From: an uncultured Treponema sp.
Lineage (GTDB): Bacteria; Spirochaetota; Spirochaetia; Treponematales; Treponemataceae
NCBI GenBank assembly: GCA_937890485.1
Contig: CALBXN010000119.1
Location: forward strand, 109,323-173,322
DNA: 64,000 nt
Direction of reading: 5' to 3'
The notes beneath the pieces are model-generated. The model was not told the origin of the DNA. It saw only the letters and a list, made by a program, of their open reading frames with translations, and did not search any database. Shown here piece by piece: positions 32,374 to 41,658 of the stretch. The translations under genes and the position numbers were made by a program. The stretch's first letter is position 1. Every line of letters starts with the position of its first letter.

Positions 32374-33006
32374 ATGACAGAAAAAAATTATTTTCAGGAA
32401 CTCTATGATGTAGATGTTCGAGAAAAAACCAAACAGAAGAATGGTTTAAATTATCTGTCTTGGGCAGCAGCTTGGGCAGAAGTTAAAAAGAAATTTCCTG
32501 ATGCAACATTCGTAATTTACGAACAGGTTATGGAAATTAAAGAAGGTATCATTTGTAAAACTCGTCCGTGGTTTGACGATGGTAGAACTGGTTGGGTAAA
32601 AACAGGTGTAACAATTAATGGAATTGAATTGATTGAAGAATTGCCAATTATGGATTTCAGAAACAAATCAATTGCTGCAGATGCGATTACTTCAACAGAT
32701 GCAAACAAATCAATTCAGCGTTCTCTTACAAAAGCGTGTGCACGTCATGGTCTTGGGCTTTATATTTATGAAGGTGAAGATCTGCCGGAAGAAGCGAAGA
32801 AAGAAGAAAAGAAAAAAGAAGCTGAAAAATCTGAGCTTGAAGAAACAAATATCAAGTGTTTCAATTTAGCAAAAGAAAAATCAAAGATTGACAACAAAAA
32901 AGTAACAGAGTTATGTAAAAAATATGTGTCAAATGGTAATCCGAAGAGAATTACAAATATCGAGGATTCAAAGTCACTTTTAGCAGAACTTGAAGAAATT
33001 AATTAA
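32374..33006 (+). CDS. Single-strand annealing protein, DUF1071/Sak-like
   Basis: 210 residues with NYLSWAAAWAEVKKKFPDA and DANKSIQRSLTKACARHGLGLYIYEGED, the DUF1071 pattern of phage annealing proteins of the Red-beta/RecT superfamily. A charged linker and a C-terminal helical tail follow. It probably works with the SSB encoded 16 nt downstream in recombination. GAGGTAAATTA precedes the start. Confidence 0.8.
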   Translation: MTEKNYFQELYDVDVREKTKQKNGLNYLSWAAAWAEVKKKFPDATFVIYEQVMEIKEGIICKTRPWFDDGRTGWVKTGVTINGIELIEELPIMDFRNKSIAADAITSTDANKSIQRSLTKACARHGLGLYIYEGEDLPEEAKKEEKKKEAEKSELEETNIKCFNLAKEKSKIDNKKVTELCKKYVSNGNPKRITNIEDSKSLLAELEEIN

Positions 33007-33022
33007 TTAGGAGAAAAAGAAA

Positions 33023-33469
33023 ATGAATAGTGTATGTTTAGTAGGTAGATTAGTAAGAGATCCAGAAGTAAGATATAGTCAGGGAACAAATGCAACATGT
33101 GTTGCAAGATACACGCTTGCAGTACAGCGTCAGTTTAAAGTAGAAGGTCAGCCAGATGCAGATTTCATTTCTTGCGTTGCTTTTGGTAAAGCTGGAGAAT
33201 TTGCAGAAAAATATCTGAAAAAAGGCATGAATATTGGTGTAACAGGTAGAATTCAGACTGGTTCTTACAAGAACAAAGATGGAACTACAGTATATACAAC
33301 AGATATTATTGTTCAGACTCAGGAATTTTGCGAAAAGAAAGGCGATGCTGCCGGAAGTACAGGGGCAACAACAAGTGCACCAAAAACAAGCAATAATAAA
33401 GCAACAGCACCAAATGACGGTTTTATGAATATTCCAGACGGAATTGATGAAGAGCTGCCATTTAACTAA
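33023..33469 (+). CDS. ssb: Single-stranded DNA-binding protein
   Basis: The OB fold (NSVCLVGRLVRDPEVRY.., FISCVAFGKAGEFAEKYLKKG) and the acidic C-terminal tip DEELPFN are typical of bacterial-type SSB. The linker region encoding KTSNNKATAP contains a perfect copy of the dispersed motif (33387-33403), the clearest intragenic copy. AGGAGAAAAAG precedes the ATG. Confidence 0.95.
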   Translation: MNSVCLVGRLVRDPEVRYSQGTNATCVARYTLAVQRQFKVEGQPDADFISCVAFGKAGEFAEKYLKKGMNIGVTGRIQTGSYKNKDGTTVYTTDIIVQTQEFCEKKGDAAGSTGATTSAPKTSNNKATAPNDGFMNIPDGIDEELPFN

Positions 33470-33477
33470 GGAGAAAT

Positions 33478-34098
33478 ATGAGCGAATATAAAGAAAGATT
33501 TTTAAATCTGACTCGCTCAATAAACAGAGAAGGGATTGAAGAGTTGATTGCGTTTTTAGAGAAATCTGATTTCTTCAGTGCTCCAGCAAGCACACGTTTT
33601 CACTGTTCAATTCCTGAAGGTTTATTAATTCATAGTCTGAATGTATATGATATGTTCGAGAAAAAATGCAAGTCAGAACCATTTAAATCAACTTTAGGTG
33701 ATTTATCAGATGATTCTATTAAAATCATTGCCCTTTTCCACGATATTTGCAAAACATATTTTTATATAACTGATTACAAAAATAAGAAAATTTATAGTGA
33801 CTCAGGTAGCAAAAAAGACGAACGTGGAAGATTTGATTGGCAATCAGTTCCATATTATGCAGTTGAAGATCGTATTCCTTATGGACATGGCGAAAAATCT
33901 GTAATGATGTTAGAGAACTATATTAAACTTCTGCCAATTGAAAGATATGCAATTAGATGGCATATGGGATTTTCTGAACCAAAAGAACAGTGGAACACAT
34001 TGGGTGCAGCCATTGAAAAATATCCAGCAATTTTGGCAATACATGAGTCTGATCTTGAAGCAACATATTTATTAGAAAAAGATATGAAGTCAGAATAA
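33478..34098 (+). CDS. HD-domain phosphohydrolase
   Basis: 206 residues with H in LLIHSLNVYDM, the HD pair in ALFHDICK, and H residues in GHGEKS and RWHMGF. These are the metal ligands of HD-superfamily phosphohydrolases. It may act on nucleotides or cyclic nucleotides. It lies 8 nt after ssb in the replication operon. Confidence 0.8.
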   Translation: MSEYKERFLNLTRSINREGIEELIAFLEKSDFFSAPASTRFHCSIPEGLLIHSLNVYDMFEKKCKSEPFKSTLGDLSDDSIKIIALFHDICKTYFYITDYKNKKIYSDSGSKKDERGRFDWQSVPYYAVEDRIPYGHGEKSVMMLENYIKLLPIERYAIRWHMGFSEPKEQWNTLGAAIEKYPAILAIHESDLEATYLLEKDMKSE

Positions 34099-34103
34099 AA
34101 GAC

Positions 34104-34131
34104 AGGGAGAGCCAAAAACTCTCCCTTTAAT
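34104..34131 (+). terminator. Intrinsic terminator inside the replication region
   Basis: GGGAGAG (34105-34111) pairs with CTCTCCC (34119-34125), followed by TTTAATTT. A new ribosome site (GAAAGGA) follows. Confidence 0.75.
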
Positions 34132-34152
34132 TTATAGAAAGGAAACCGAAGG

Positions 34153-34692
34153 ATGAAACAATATAAATGTGCCTTTGGGCATTGTGCCCACGATGGAGGC
34201 AAAGTCAATCAAGATGAAGCTGTTCGTATTGGAACAAGATATTGGCATAAAGACTGTTATGAAATTTCAGAGTTGATTAAAGAAATCCGTGAAGATTATT
34301 TAAATAACTTTAGTAGTACAGTCGTAGTAAGTTTTCTTAATAAAGTAATCAATGAAATTATTTTTGGTAAAAAGTTAGAAAATAAAAAAGTTTCTAAGGC
34401 ACAATCTAATTTGGAGGCAGCAAGATATCTTTCTTTTGCTGTTAAATATGCAATTAGCAACAGTATTCCAATTACACACGTTCCTGGACTTTATTATCTC
34501 ATTGATAATACAAGAGTTAAGAAAGCCTATGAAAAACAGAATGAATTAAAAACTCAAAAGGAAATGCGAGAAGCAATGAAAAACGAAGATGTAACAAAAG
34601 CAGAAGCACCCAAAACAGAATATAAACCATCAACTAAGTTTTCTTCTGGTGGCAATGTAGGGTTTGGTAGCATCTTCAAGGGAGGAAATTAA
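34153..34692 (+). CDS. Zinc-finger protein next to helicase gene
   Basis: The N-terminus CAFGHCAHDGGKV..G..YWHKDCYE has the spacing of a small C-C-H-C zinc finger. A helical middle and a glycine/serine-rich tail (KFSSGGNVGFGSIFKGGN) follow. It lies 2 nt before the dnaB gene, so it could be a helicase loader or partner, but no loader family was recognised. Confidence 0.6.
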   Translation: MKQYKCAFGHCAHDGGKVNQDEAVRIGTRYWHKDCYEISELIKEIREDYLNNFSSTVVVSFLNKVINEIIFGKKLENKKVSKAQSNLEAARYLSFAVKYAISNSIPITHVPGLYYLIDNTRVKKAYEKQNELKTQKEMREAMKNEDVTKAEAPKTEYKPSTKFSSGGNVGFGSIFKGGN

Positions 34693-34694
34693 CA

Positions 34695-36038
34695 ATGAGC
34701 GATGAATTAAATGAATTATCCGATACACAAGCTGAAGCTGGTGTTATCGCAACTTTAGTTCATCATCCAGAATTTATTTTAAACTCTGAGTATTTGAAAG
34801 CCGGGTATTTCTACCATAAAGAGAACGGTTGTATTTATTGGGCGATAGATCAACTTTTCAAATCAGGAGTTGAAAATATTGATGCATTTAACATAACAAA
34901 TATGTTGCAGTCTAACAATGCAGTCAAGAAAACAATGGAAAGTGTTAATATGCCTGACATGGATGATTTCATTGAATTATGTCAAGATGCTGCGAGAACA
35001 ACAGTAGCAGAATACAATTTACTTGTAATGCAGATTGTAACACTTTCATTCAAGAGAGACTTGCTAAAACTGTTCGACAAAATGAAGAAAACAGTAGTTC
35101 AAAAAGATTTAGGTCTGAATGAATTAAGTAGTGAAGTATATAACCAATTAGAGTCATTAACAGCTAAGTATATTTTTGATAATAATGTTTTGAGATTTGG
35201 GGATAAAGTTGAAGATTTGTGGACGGAGATATGTTCAAGGCGTGGGGAAAATGGATTATTCGGTATTCCTTCTAAGTACCCAGAATTAACAAAATATTTT
35301 TGTTATGAAAATGGTGAACTTGTCATGGTTAGTGGACGTATGAAAATGGGTAAAAGTTCATTTATGTTGAATGAAGCTATGGATAAGATTCAAAAGGGAA
35401 TTCCAACAGTTTACTTTGATACAGAAATGAATGATAGACTTTTTTATGTACGTATGCTTGCCAATTTAACTGGAATTGATCAAGACAAAATAAAGTCAGG
35501 AAATCTTCTACAAGAAGAATTACAAATCATAAAAGAAACAAATGCATGGTTGAAAGAGCAACCATTTGTACACACATTTATTCCATCAGCAACTAACGAA
35601 GAAATTTATATCGCTTGTAAAATGTTGAAATATAGCATGAATCTACAATTTGTAGTATATGACTATTTCAAAAGTTCGGAAACAGACAGTAGTGCACAGT
35701 ATAACGATTTAGGTGCAAAATGCGACTTTCTTAAAAACAAAATTGCTGGTGAGCTAGATTTGGCAGTATTAGCCGGAGCACAGCTTAACAGAAACGATGA
35801 AGTAGCAGACTCAGATAAATTAGAGCGATATGCAAGCGTTAGTGCGAAATGGAGAAAAAAATCAGCAGAAGAAATTGCCAATGATGGAAAAGATAGTGGC
35901 AATTATGCTTTATCAATTACGCTCAATCGTCTTGGTGAACAGATGTTTGAGGACGAATATATAGATTTTAAATTCTCTGGTGCAAAAATGAGAATTGAAG
36001 AAGCGAAACAACATAACGTGGCAGAAGTGCCATATTAG
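34695..36038 (+). CDS. dnaB: Replicative DNA helicase, DnaB family
   Basis: 447 residues. The N-terminal DnaB helical domain (DTQAEAGVIATLVHHPEFI) precedes a RecA-like ATPase domain with Walker A SGRMKMGKSS near residue 216, VYFDTEM and FVVYDYFK (Walker B). The H4 motif AGAQLNR also fits. It unwinds the fork. GGAGGAAATTAAC precedes the ATG. Confidence 0.92.
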   Translation: MSDELNELSDTQAEAGVIATLVHHPEFILNSEYLKAGYFYHKENGCIYWAIDQLFKSGVENIDAFNITNMLQSNNAVKKTMESVNMPDMDDFIELCQDAARTTVAEYNLLVMQIVTLSFKRDLLKLFDKMKKTVVQKDLGLNELSSEVYNQLESLTAKYIFDNNVLRFGDKVEDLWTEICSRRGENGLFGIPSKYPELTKYFCYENGELVMVSGRMKMGKSSFMLNEAMDKIQKGIPTVYFDTEMNDRLFYVRMLANLTGIDQDKIKSGNLLQEELQIIKETNAWLKEQPFVHTFIPSATNEEIYIACKMLKYSMNLQFVVYDYFKSSETDSSAQYNDLGAKCDFLKNKIAGELDLAVLAGAQLNRNDEVADSDKLERYASVSAKWRKKSAEEIANDGKDSGNYALSITLNRLGEQMFEDEYIDFKFSGAKMRIEEAKQHNVAEVPY

Positions 36039-36049
36039 GAGATTGGCGA

Positions 36050-37057
36050 ATGAAAGAATACGATGATGAACTGATTGAAGAAATTAAAGACAGCATTGAT
36101 ATAGCAGAATTCATCGGTGAATATATACATCTGACTAAAAAGGGGAGAGAGTATTTTGGGAAATGTCCGTTTCACGATGAAAGAACAGGATCATTTACAG
36201 TAACACCACATAAGAAAATGTATTATTGTTTTGGCTGCAAGTGTGGTGGAGATATTATTACATTTTGCCAAGAACATATGAATATGACTTATGATATGGC
36301 TGTAAAATATCTTGCTGGATTGGCTGGACTTAGTGCTGAAAGAACTCAAATCTCTTCATCTGTAAAGTATTTAAAGAAAGCTAATCGAAAGAAAAAAGTG
36401 GAACTCCCAACTCAACATCAAATATTAAATCCTGGTATTCTGAACGGATTTGAGAAAAGAAGGATTACAAAATGGGTTGAAGAGGGGATTCCACAAGAAA
36501 TTATGGAAAAATATGGTGTTCGATATGATAAAAGGAGTAACAGGATTGTGTACCCTGTTTATGATACAAATGGAAATCTAATTAATATCAAAGGTAGAAC
36601 ACTTTATGATAATTATAAAGATTTTGATCCTCCGATACCTAAATATATGAATTATTACCCTGTTGGAGATTTAGATTATCTTCAAGGTTATAACTTTAAA
36701 AAAGAAATCATCCAACAGAAAAAAGAGATTATTGTTTTTGAAGCATTTAAATCAGTAATGAAAGCAGATAGTTATGGGCAGTTTAATAGCGTTTCATCTG
36801 AAACAAGCCAGATAAATAAGTATCAAGTGAAAATACTGATTAAATCTCATTGTGATGTTGTAATTGCATTTGACAACGATGTAAGTTTAGAAACAATTTT
36901 GGCAAAAGAAGAAATTCAAATGTTAAAGAAATTTACTAATGTTTTTGCGATTATTGATACAGAAAAGTTACTTGGAGATATATCTGACAAAAACTCTCCG
37001 GCAGATAAAGGCAAGGAGATATGGGAAATCCTTTATAAAACAAAAATAAAGATATAA
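36050..37057 (+). CDS. dnaG: DNA primase, DnaG type
   Basis: 335 residues. The CHC2 zinc domain (CPFHDERTGSFTVTPHKKMYYCFGCKCGGD, residues about 38-67, given here as C..H..C..C ligands) is followed by a toprim-related core (IVFEAFKSVMKADSYG, VIAFDNDVS). It is shorter than host DnaG; the helicase-binding tail is missing. It makes primers with the DnaB encoded just upstream. Confidence 0.9.
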   Translation: MKEYDDELIEEIKDSIDIAEFIGEYIHLTKKGREYFGKCPFHDERTGSFTVTPHKKMYYCFGCKCGGDIITFCQEHMNMTYDMAVKYLAGLAGLSAERTQISSSVKYLKKANRKKKVELPTQHQILNPGILNGFEKRRITKWVEEGIPQEIMEKYGVRYDKRSNRIVYPVYDTNGNLINIKGRTLYDNYKDFDPPIPKYMNYYPVGDLDYLQGYNFKKEIIQQKKEIIVFEAFKSVMKADSYGQFNSVSSETSQINKYQVKILIKSHCDVVIAFDNDVSLETILAKEEIQMLKKFTNVFAIIDTEKLLGDISDKNSPADKGKEIWEILYKTKIKI

Positions 37058-37068
37058 AGGAGTAATAG

Positions 37069-37857
37069 ATGTCAGAATACAATTTTTTAATTGACAATAT
37101 GACCTGGAGTTTTAGCCGATTGAATTCTTTTTGTATTTGCAAGTATGAATGGTATTTACAGTATATAGAAGAAGCAGTTGGAACTAATAACTTCTATGCA
37201 GAGTTTGGTAAATATTGTCACAAGATATTGGAGAAATACGCAAAGGGTGAGTTAGGTCTTTTTGAGTTGGTTGATTATTTTACAGAGCATTATGATGAAG
37301 AGGTGAAAGAAGCTGTTTATCATAAGACTGCAGATATTCGTGAAAGCTATAAAGAAAAAGGCATTGAATATTTCGAAAATATTGATTTGGAACTCGATAA
37401 ATATGAGATTCTGGGTATTGAAAAGAGATGTGATTTTGAAATTGATGGACAAAGGTTCACAGGTTTTATTGACCTGTTACTCAGGGATAAAAACAATGGA
37501 GATATCATTGTATTAGATCACAAATCATCGGAATACCCATATGGAAAAAGAGGAAAAGTATTAAAATCAGAAGCCAAAAAGTATTTGTCATACAAGAGAC
37601 AGCTTTATCTCTATGCAATGCAAGTATACAAAGAGTATGGCGAATATCCTAAGAAATTAGTTTGGAATTATTTCAAAAACAGAAAATGGGATGTAATTGA
37701 TTTTGATGTGTCTGAATTTGAAGAAGCTAAAAATTGGGCAATGGAAACTCTGAAAGAAATCAGAGCAGAAGAAGATTTTCCACCAACAGTAGATTTTTAT
37801 TACTGTCATAATTTATGCAAATACAGAAATTCCTATTGTGAATATAAAAATTACTAA
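37069..37857 (+). CDS. PD-(D/E)XK nuclease, RecB/Cas4-like
   Basis: 262 residues with the PDDEXK_1 layout: SFSRLNSFCICKYEWYL, FGKYCHKILEKY, then GFIDLLL (Asp) and IVLDHKSS (D-x-K), and a C-terminal cysteine group CHNLCKYRNSYC. With the N-terminal C residues this could hold an Fe-S cluster as in Cas4/AddB. It is in the replication operon, so recombination or end processing is more likely than CRISPR adaptation. Confidence 0.85.
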   Translation: MSEYNFLIDNMTWSFSRLNSFCICKYEWYLQYIEEAVGTNNFYAEFGKYCHKILEKYAKGELGLFELVDYFTEHYDEEVKEAVYHKTADIRESYKEKGIEYFENIDLELDKYEILGIEKRCDFEIDGQRFTGFIDLLLRDKNNGDIIVLDHKSSEYPYGKRGKVLKSEAKKYLSYKRQLYLYAMQVYKEYGEYPKKLVWNYFKNRKWDVIDFDVSEFEEAKNWAMETLKEIRAEEDFPPTVDFYYCHNLCKYRNSYCEYKNY

Positions 37858-37871
37858 GGTGGGGTGAATAT

Positions 37872-40800
37872 ATGAATAATTATGTTGTATATCACCTTCA
37901 CAGTGATTTGTCCAATGGTGTCACAAACATTGATAGTGTCACTAAGTTCAAAGAATATGTAGCAAGAGCTAAAGAGCTTGGAATGAAAGCAATGGCTTTT
38001 TCGGAGCATGGTAATGTTTTCGAGTGGCTACATAAAAAAGAAGCAATCGAAGAAGCAGGTATGAAATATATTCATGCACTTGAAGCGTATCTAACAATGT
38101 CAATTAGAGAAAAAGTTAGAGACAATTTCCACTGTGTTTTGATTGCAAAAAATGATGCCGGAAGAAAGGAAATTAATAAATTATCATCAAAGGCATTTGA
38201 TAGAAATGATGGTCATTATTACTATGCACCACGTATTTTGATTGATGATGTTATTAATACATCTGAAAATGTAATTGTTACAACTGCTTGTTTAGGTGGT
38301 GTTTTAGCAAAAGGAACAGACGAGGTAAAAGATAAATTTTTGAAGTTCCTTATTGAACACAAAGATAGATGCTATCTTGAAATCCAGCATCATAATGTTA
38401 TAGATCAAATAAACTATAATAAAGAACTTTATAGATTAAGTAAAGAATATGGAATTCCATTAATTGCTGGAACTGATACACATGCGTTAAATGAAACGCA
38501 TATGGAAGGTAGAAAAATGTTGCAGCTTAGTAAAGCCGTACATTTTGCAGAAGAAGATTCATGGGATTTAAAATTCAAATCTTTTGAAGAGTTATGTGAG
38601 GCATATAGAATTCAAGATTCTTTACCTGAAGAAGTTTGGATGGAGGCTATCGAAAATACAAATCGAATGGCTGACCAAATCGAAGAGTTTGAATTGGACA
38701 GAAATACAAAATATCCAAAATTATACGATGACTCTTTGGGAACTTATAAGAAAAAAATTAATGAAGCATACAAGAAGCACCCATATATTAGGAAACGATA
38801 TAAACCAGAATATATTAATCCAATTATCAGAGAAGAAGTAGATACATACGAAAAAACAAAGTCAATTGACTTTATGTTGTTACAGATGTATTTGCGAGAT
38901 TGGGAACAGGCACATGATATTTATTGTGGTTATGGACGTGGATCTGTTTCAGGAAGTGAAGTAGCCTATATCTTAGGAATTACGCAAATGGATAGTATTA
39001 AATTCGGATTAAATTTTTTCCGTTTTATGAATCCATCACGTGTAACAAATGCCGATATTGATACAGACTATTCATCAAAAGACAGAGAAATTGTTAAGCA
39101 GTTTATTTTACGTGACCACATGGATTTGCCAAATATTAGAGCTAGTGAAATCATTACATTTAACACTATTGCTTTAAAAGGGGCAATCAAAGATATTGGA
39201 CGTGCATTGAGAATGTCTATTGTTGAAACATCTGCCATATCAGAAGCCGTATACTTAGACGAAAATGGTAAATGGGTAATTGATGATGCTTTTAGAAAAC
39301 GATATCCAGAATTATTCAAATATGTGGATATTGTAAATGGCACAATTGTTTCAATTGGTTCACATCCTTCAGGGGTATTAGTAAGTGACTTAGAAATCGA
39401 AGAAGAAGTTGGCATGTGTAGTCTTTCAACATCCGATTATCCTGTATCAGTATTAAATATGAAAGAACTTGATTCTTTGATGTATGTAAAACTTGATATC
39501 TTAGGACTCGATAATATTGGTGTTATCAATGAAACTTGTCGGTTGGCTGGAATTGAACGAATGACTCCAGACAATGTTGATTTGGATGATATGGATGTTT
39601 GGAGAAGCATTAGAGAAGATACTACACTTATATTCCAGTGGGAGTCAATAAGTGCAGCAGCTTATTTGAAACGATTTATGTCAGATGAAACACTCGCCAA
39701 AGTAAAAGAAAGAGTACCAGACTTATCTATGATTAAATGGTTCTCGTTTGGAAATGGTTTGTTACGTCCGGCATGTGCTAGTTATAGAGATGATGTTGCA
39801 GAAGGTAATTTCTGTGAAAATGGTCTAAAAGAGCTAGATGATTTTCTTGCACCAACTATGGGGCGAGTTACAATGCAGGAAGATATCATGAAATTTCTTA
39901 CAAAATTCTGTGGCTATTCTGATGCAGAATCAGATACGGTGCGAAGAGGTATTGCTAAGAAATATGGTACGGAAAAATTCACCCCAGAAATTAGAGAAAG
40001 ATTTATTGAATACTCAAGTAAAACATATAACATTCAAAAGGAAAAATTAGAAGAAATTATTGAACCAATGATTCAGGTTCTTTTGGATGCTTCAAAATAT
40101 GCATTTTCATGGAATCACTCAGATGCATATTCTTGTATTGGTTATATTTGTGGATATTTGAGATATTATTATCCACTTGAATTTTTAACGGCAGCTTTAA
40201 ATATTTTTGAGGGAAAAGAAGAAAAAACACTTAACATTACGAATTATACAAAGAAAATGGGAATCCGTGTTGAAGGAATTAAATTCAGATATTCTACAAG
40301 TGAATATGCGTTCAATAAAGAAGAAAATGTTATTTACAAAGGAATTGCTTCAATTAAATATTTGAACTCAAAAGTTGCAGATAGTTTTCAGTCAATCAAG
40401 GATATGGAATTCAAAGATTTCATTGATTTATTGACTGTTGTAAAAGAAAAATCATTACCTGTGAATTCAAAGCAGATGAAGATTCTTATTGAACTAAATT
40501 TCTTTGAAGAATTTGGTGATGTAAAACAGTTGTTAAAACAATACGAATACTTTGATCTGTTATATGGAAAGAAACAGATGAAAAAAGAAAAAGCCGATTC
40601 TCTTGGAATTTCGCATGATTTGATAAGAATTCATGCTGAAAAAGAGAGTGAAAAGACTTTTACAAAAGTAGATATGAATGGTTTGCTGCATGATTTAATA
40701 AAAGTTCTACCGTATGAAAAAACGACATTTGTTGATAAAGTAAATTGGCAAATGGAGAACTTGGGATATATTGATATAATCAATCCGGCACTCAAAGGTT

Positions 40801-41066
40801 ATGTTGTTGTGTTGGATGTTGAGACAAAATATACTCCGAAAGTTAAATTATATGCATTGGCTAATGGTAATACTTTAACAGTGAAAATTGCTAAGAAGGA
40901 TTTTAATAAAAATCCATTCGATCCAGGCAAGGTTTTACATATTACCGACCAAAAGAAAAAAGCAAGGGTGAAAATGTCTGCTGATGGCAAATTTGTACCA
41001 GTCGAAAATGAATTTGATTGGTGGGTAACTAAATACGAAATGGTAGGTATCAATAGTTTATGTTAG
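37872..41066 (+). CDS. dnaE: DNA polymerase III alpha subunit (DnaE-type)
   Basis: 1064 residues. The N-terminal PHP domain starts YHLHSDLSNG and has FSEHGN; the palm has YGRGSVSGSEVAYILGI and DIDTDYSSKDREIV (catalytic Asp pair), then FSWNHSDAYSCIGY and a C-terminal OB-like region. This C-family polymerase replicates phage DNA. Phages usually carry A- or B-family enzymes, so a DnaE-type polymerase is typical of large phages only. AAGGTGGGG precedes the ATG. Confidence 0.95.
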   Translation: MNNYVVYHLHSDLSNGVTNIDSVTKFKEYVARAKELGMKAMAFSEHGNVFEWLHKKEAIEEAGMKYIHALEAYLTMSIREKVRDNFHCVLIAKNDAGRKEINKLSSKAFDRNDGHYYYAPRILIDDVINTSENVIVTTACLGGVLAKGTDEVKDKFLKFLIEHKDRCYLEIQHHNVIDQINYNKELYRLSKEYGIPLIAGTDTHALNETHMEGRKMLQLSKAVHFAEEDSWDLKFKSFEELCEAYRIQDSLPEEVWMEAIENTNRMADQIEEFELDRNTKYPKLYDDSLGTYKKKINEAYKKHPYIRKRYKPEYINPIIREEVDTYEKTKSIDFMLLQMYLRDWEQAHDIYCGYGRGSVSGSEVAYILGITQMDSIKFGLNFFRFMNPSRVTNADIDTDYSSKDREIVKQFILRDHMDLPNIRASEIITFNTIALKGAIKDIGRALRMSIVETSAISEAVYLDENGKWVIDDAFRKRYPELFKYVDIVNGTIVSIGSHPSGVLVSDLEIEEEVGMCSLSTSDYPVSVLNMKELDSLMYVKLDILGLDNIGVINETCRLAGIERMTPDNVDLDDMDVWRSIREDTTLIFQWESISAAAYLKRFMSDETLAKVKERVPDLSMIKWFSFGNGLLRPACASYRDDVAEGNFCENGLKELDDFLAPTMGRVTMQEDIMKFLTKFCGYSDAESDTVRRGIAKKYGTEKFTPEIRERFIEYSSKTYNIQKEKLEEIIEPMIQVLLDASKYAFSWNHSDAYSCIGYICGYLRYYYPLEFLTAALNIFEGKEEKTLNITNYTKKMGIRVEGIKFRYSTSEYAFNKEENVIYKGIASIKYLNSKVADSFQSIKDMEFKDFIDLLTVVKEKSLPVNSKQMKILIELNFFEEFGDVKQLLKQYEYFDLLYGKKQMKKEKADSLGISHDLIRIHAEKESEKTFTKVDMNGLLHDLIKVLPYEKTTFVDKVNWQMENLGYIDIINPALKGYVVVLDVETKYTPKVKLYALANGNTLTVKIAKKDFNKNPFDPGKVLHITDQKKKARVKMSADGKFVPVENEFDWWVTKYEMVGINSLC

Positions 41067-41593
41067 GTAAATATAAATACACTGACTCAGAAGAAAAAGA
41101 GCTTTTGCAGTCTATTGTAATTCTGGTTGATACCAGGGAAAAGGTCAACGATCATATTACGGATTATTTTGATAAGCATAATATACCATACAAGAAAAAG
41201 GCTTTACCTCAAGGTGATTATAGCTTTTATCTGCCGAAGAATGAAAAGTTGGCAATTGCAAGAGATACGTATTTCCATGATGAAATATTTATTGAAAGGA
41301 AAGCTAATCTTGAAGAACTTTCAAATAATCTTTCTACAGAAAGAGCGAGATTTGAAGAAGAACTTTCAATCGCAAAAGCGAAGAGAAAATACTTGTTAAT
41401 TGAGAGTGCAAAATATAACGATGTTGTAAATGGAAATTATGATACTAAATACAACAAGAAAAGTTTTCTTGGAAGTTTACATAGTTTCAATCATAAGTAT
41501 AATCTTGAAATTGTGTTTATGCCAGAAAAAGAGTACAGTCCTATATTTATATATGGTGTAATGCAGTATTTTTTACGACATCTTATTAGATAA
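41060..41593 (+). CDS. ERCC4-type nuclease
   Basis: 177 residues with VDTREK near residue 25, GDYSFYLP and IERKANLEELSNNL, the V-D-x-E...E-R-K motifs of the XPF/ERCC4 nuclease fold. It overlaps the end of the polymerase gene by 7 nt. It likely cuts branched DNA during recombination. Confidence 0.8.
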   Translation: MLGKYKYTDSEEKELLQSIVILVDTREKVNDHITDYFDKHNIPYKKKALPQGDYSFYLPKNEKLAIARDTYFHDEIFIERKANLEELSNNLSTERARFEEELSIAKAKRKYLLIESAKYNDVVNGNYDTKYNKKSFLGSLHSFNHKYNLEIVFMPEKEYSPIFIYGVMQYFLRHLIR

Positions 41594-41598
41594 AGACA

Positions 41599-41619
41599 GG
41601 GGAGTTTATTTTTACTCCC
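41599..41619 (+). terminator. Hairpin after the ERCC4-type gene
   Basis: GGGAGT pairs with ACTCCC around a T-rich loop. No T-run follows, but a copy of the dispersed motif (TAACCAAAAATAAAG) does. Confidence 0.5.
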
Positions 41620-41658
41620 ATAATAACCAAAAATAAAGTAATGAAGAAAGGAAAGGTT

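Noticed and set aside
37069..37857. Cas4 of the CRISPR system
   Set aside because: The PD-(D/E)XK nuclease sits between primase and polymerase genes 31 kb from the arrays and no Cas1/Cas2 is nearby, so a replication/recombination role is more likely.
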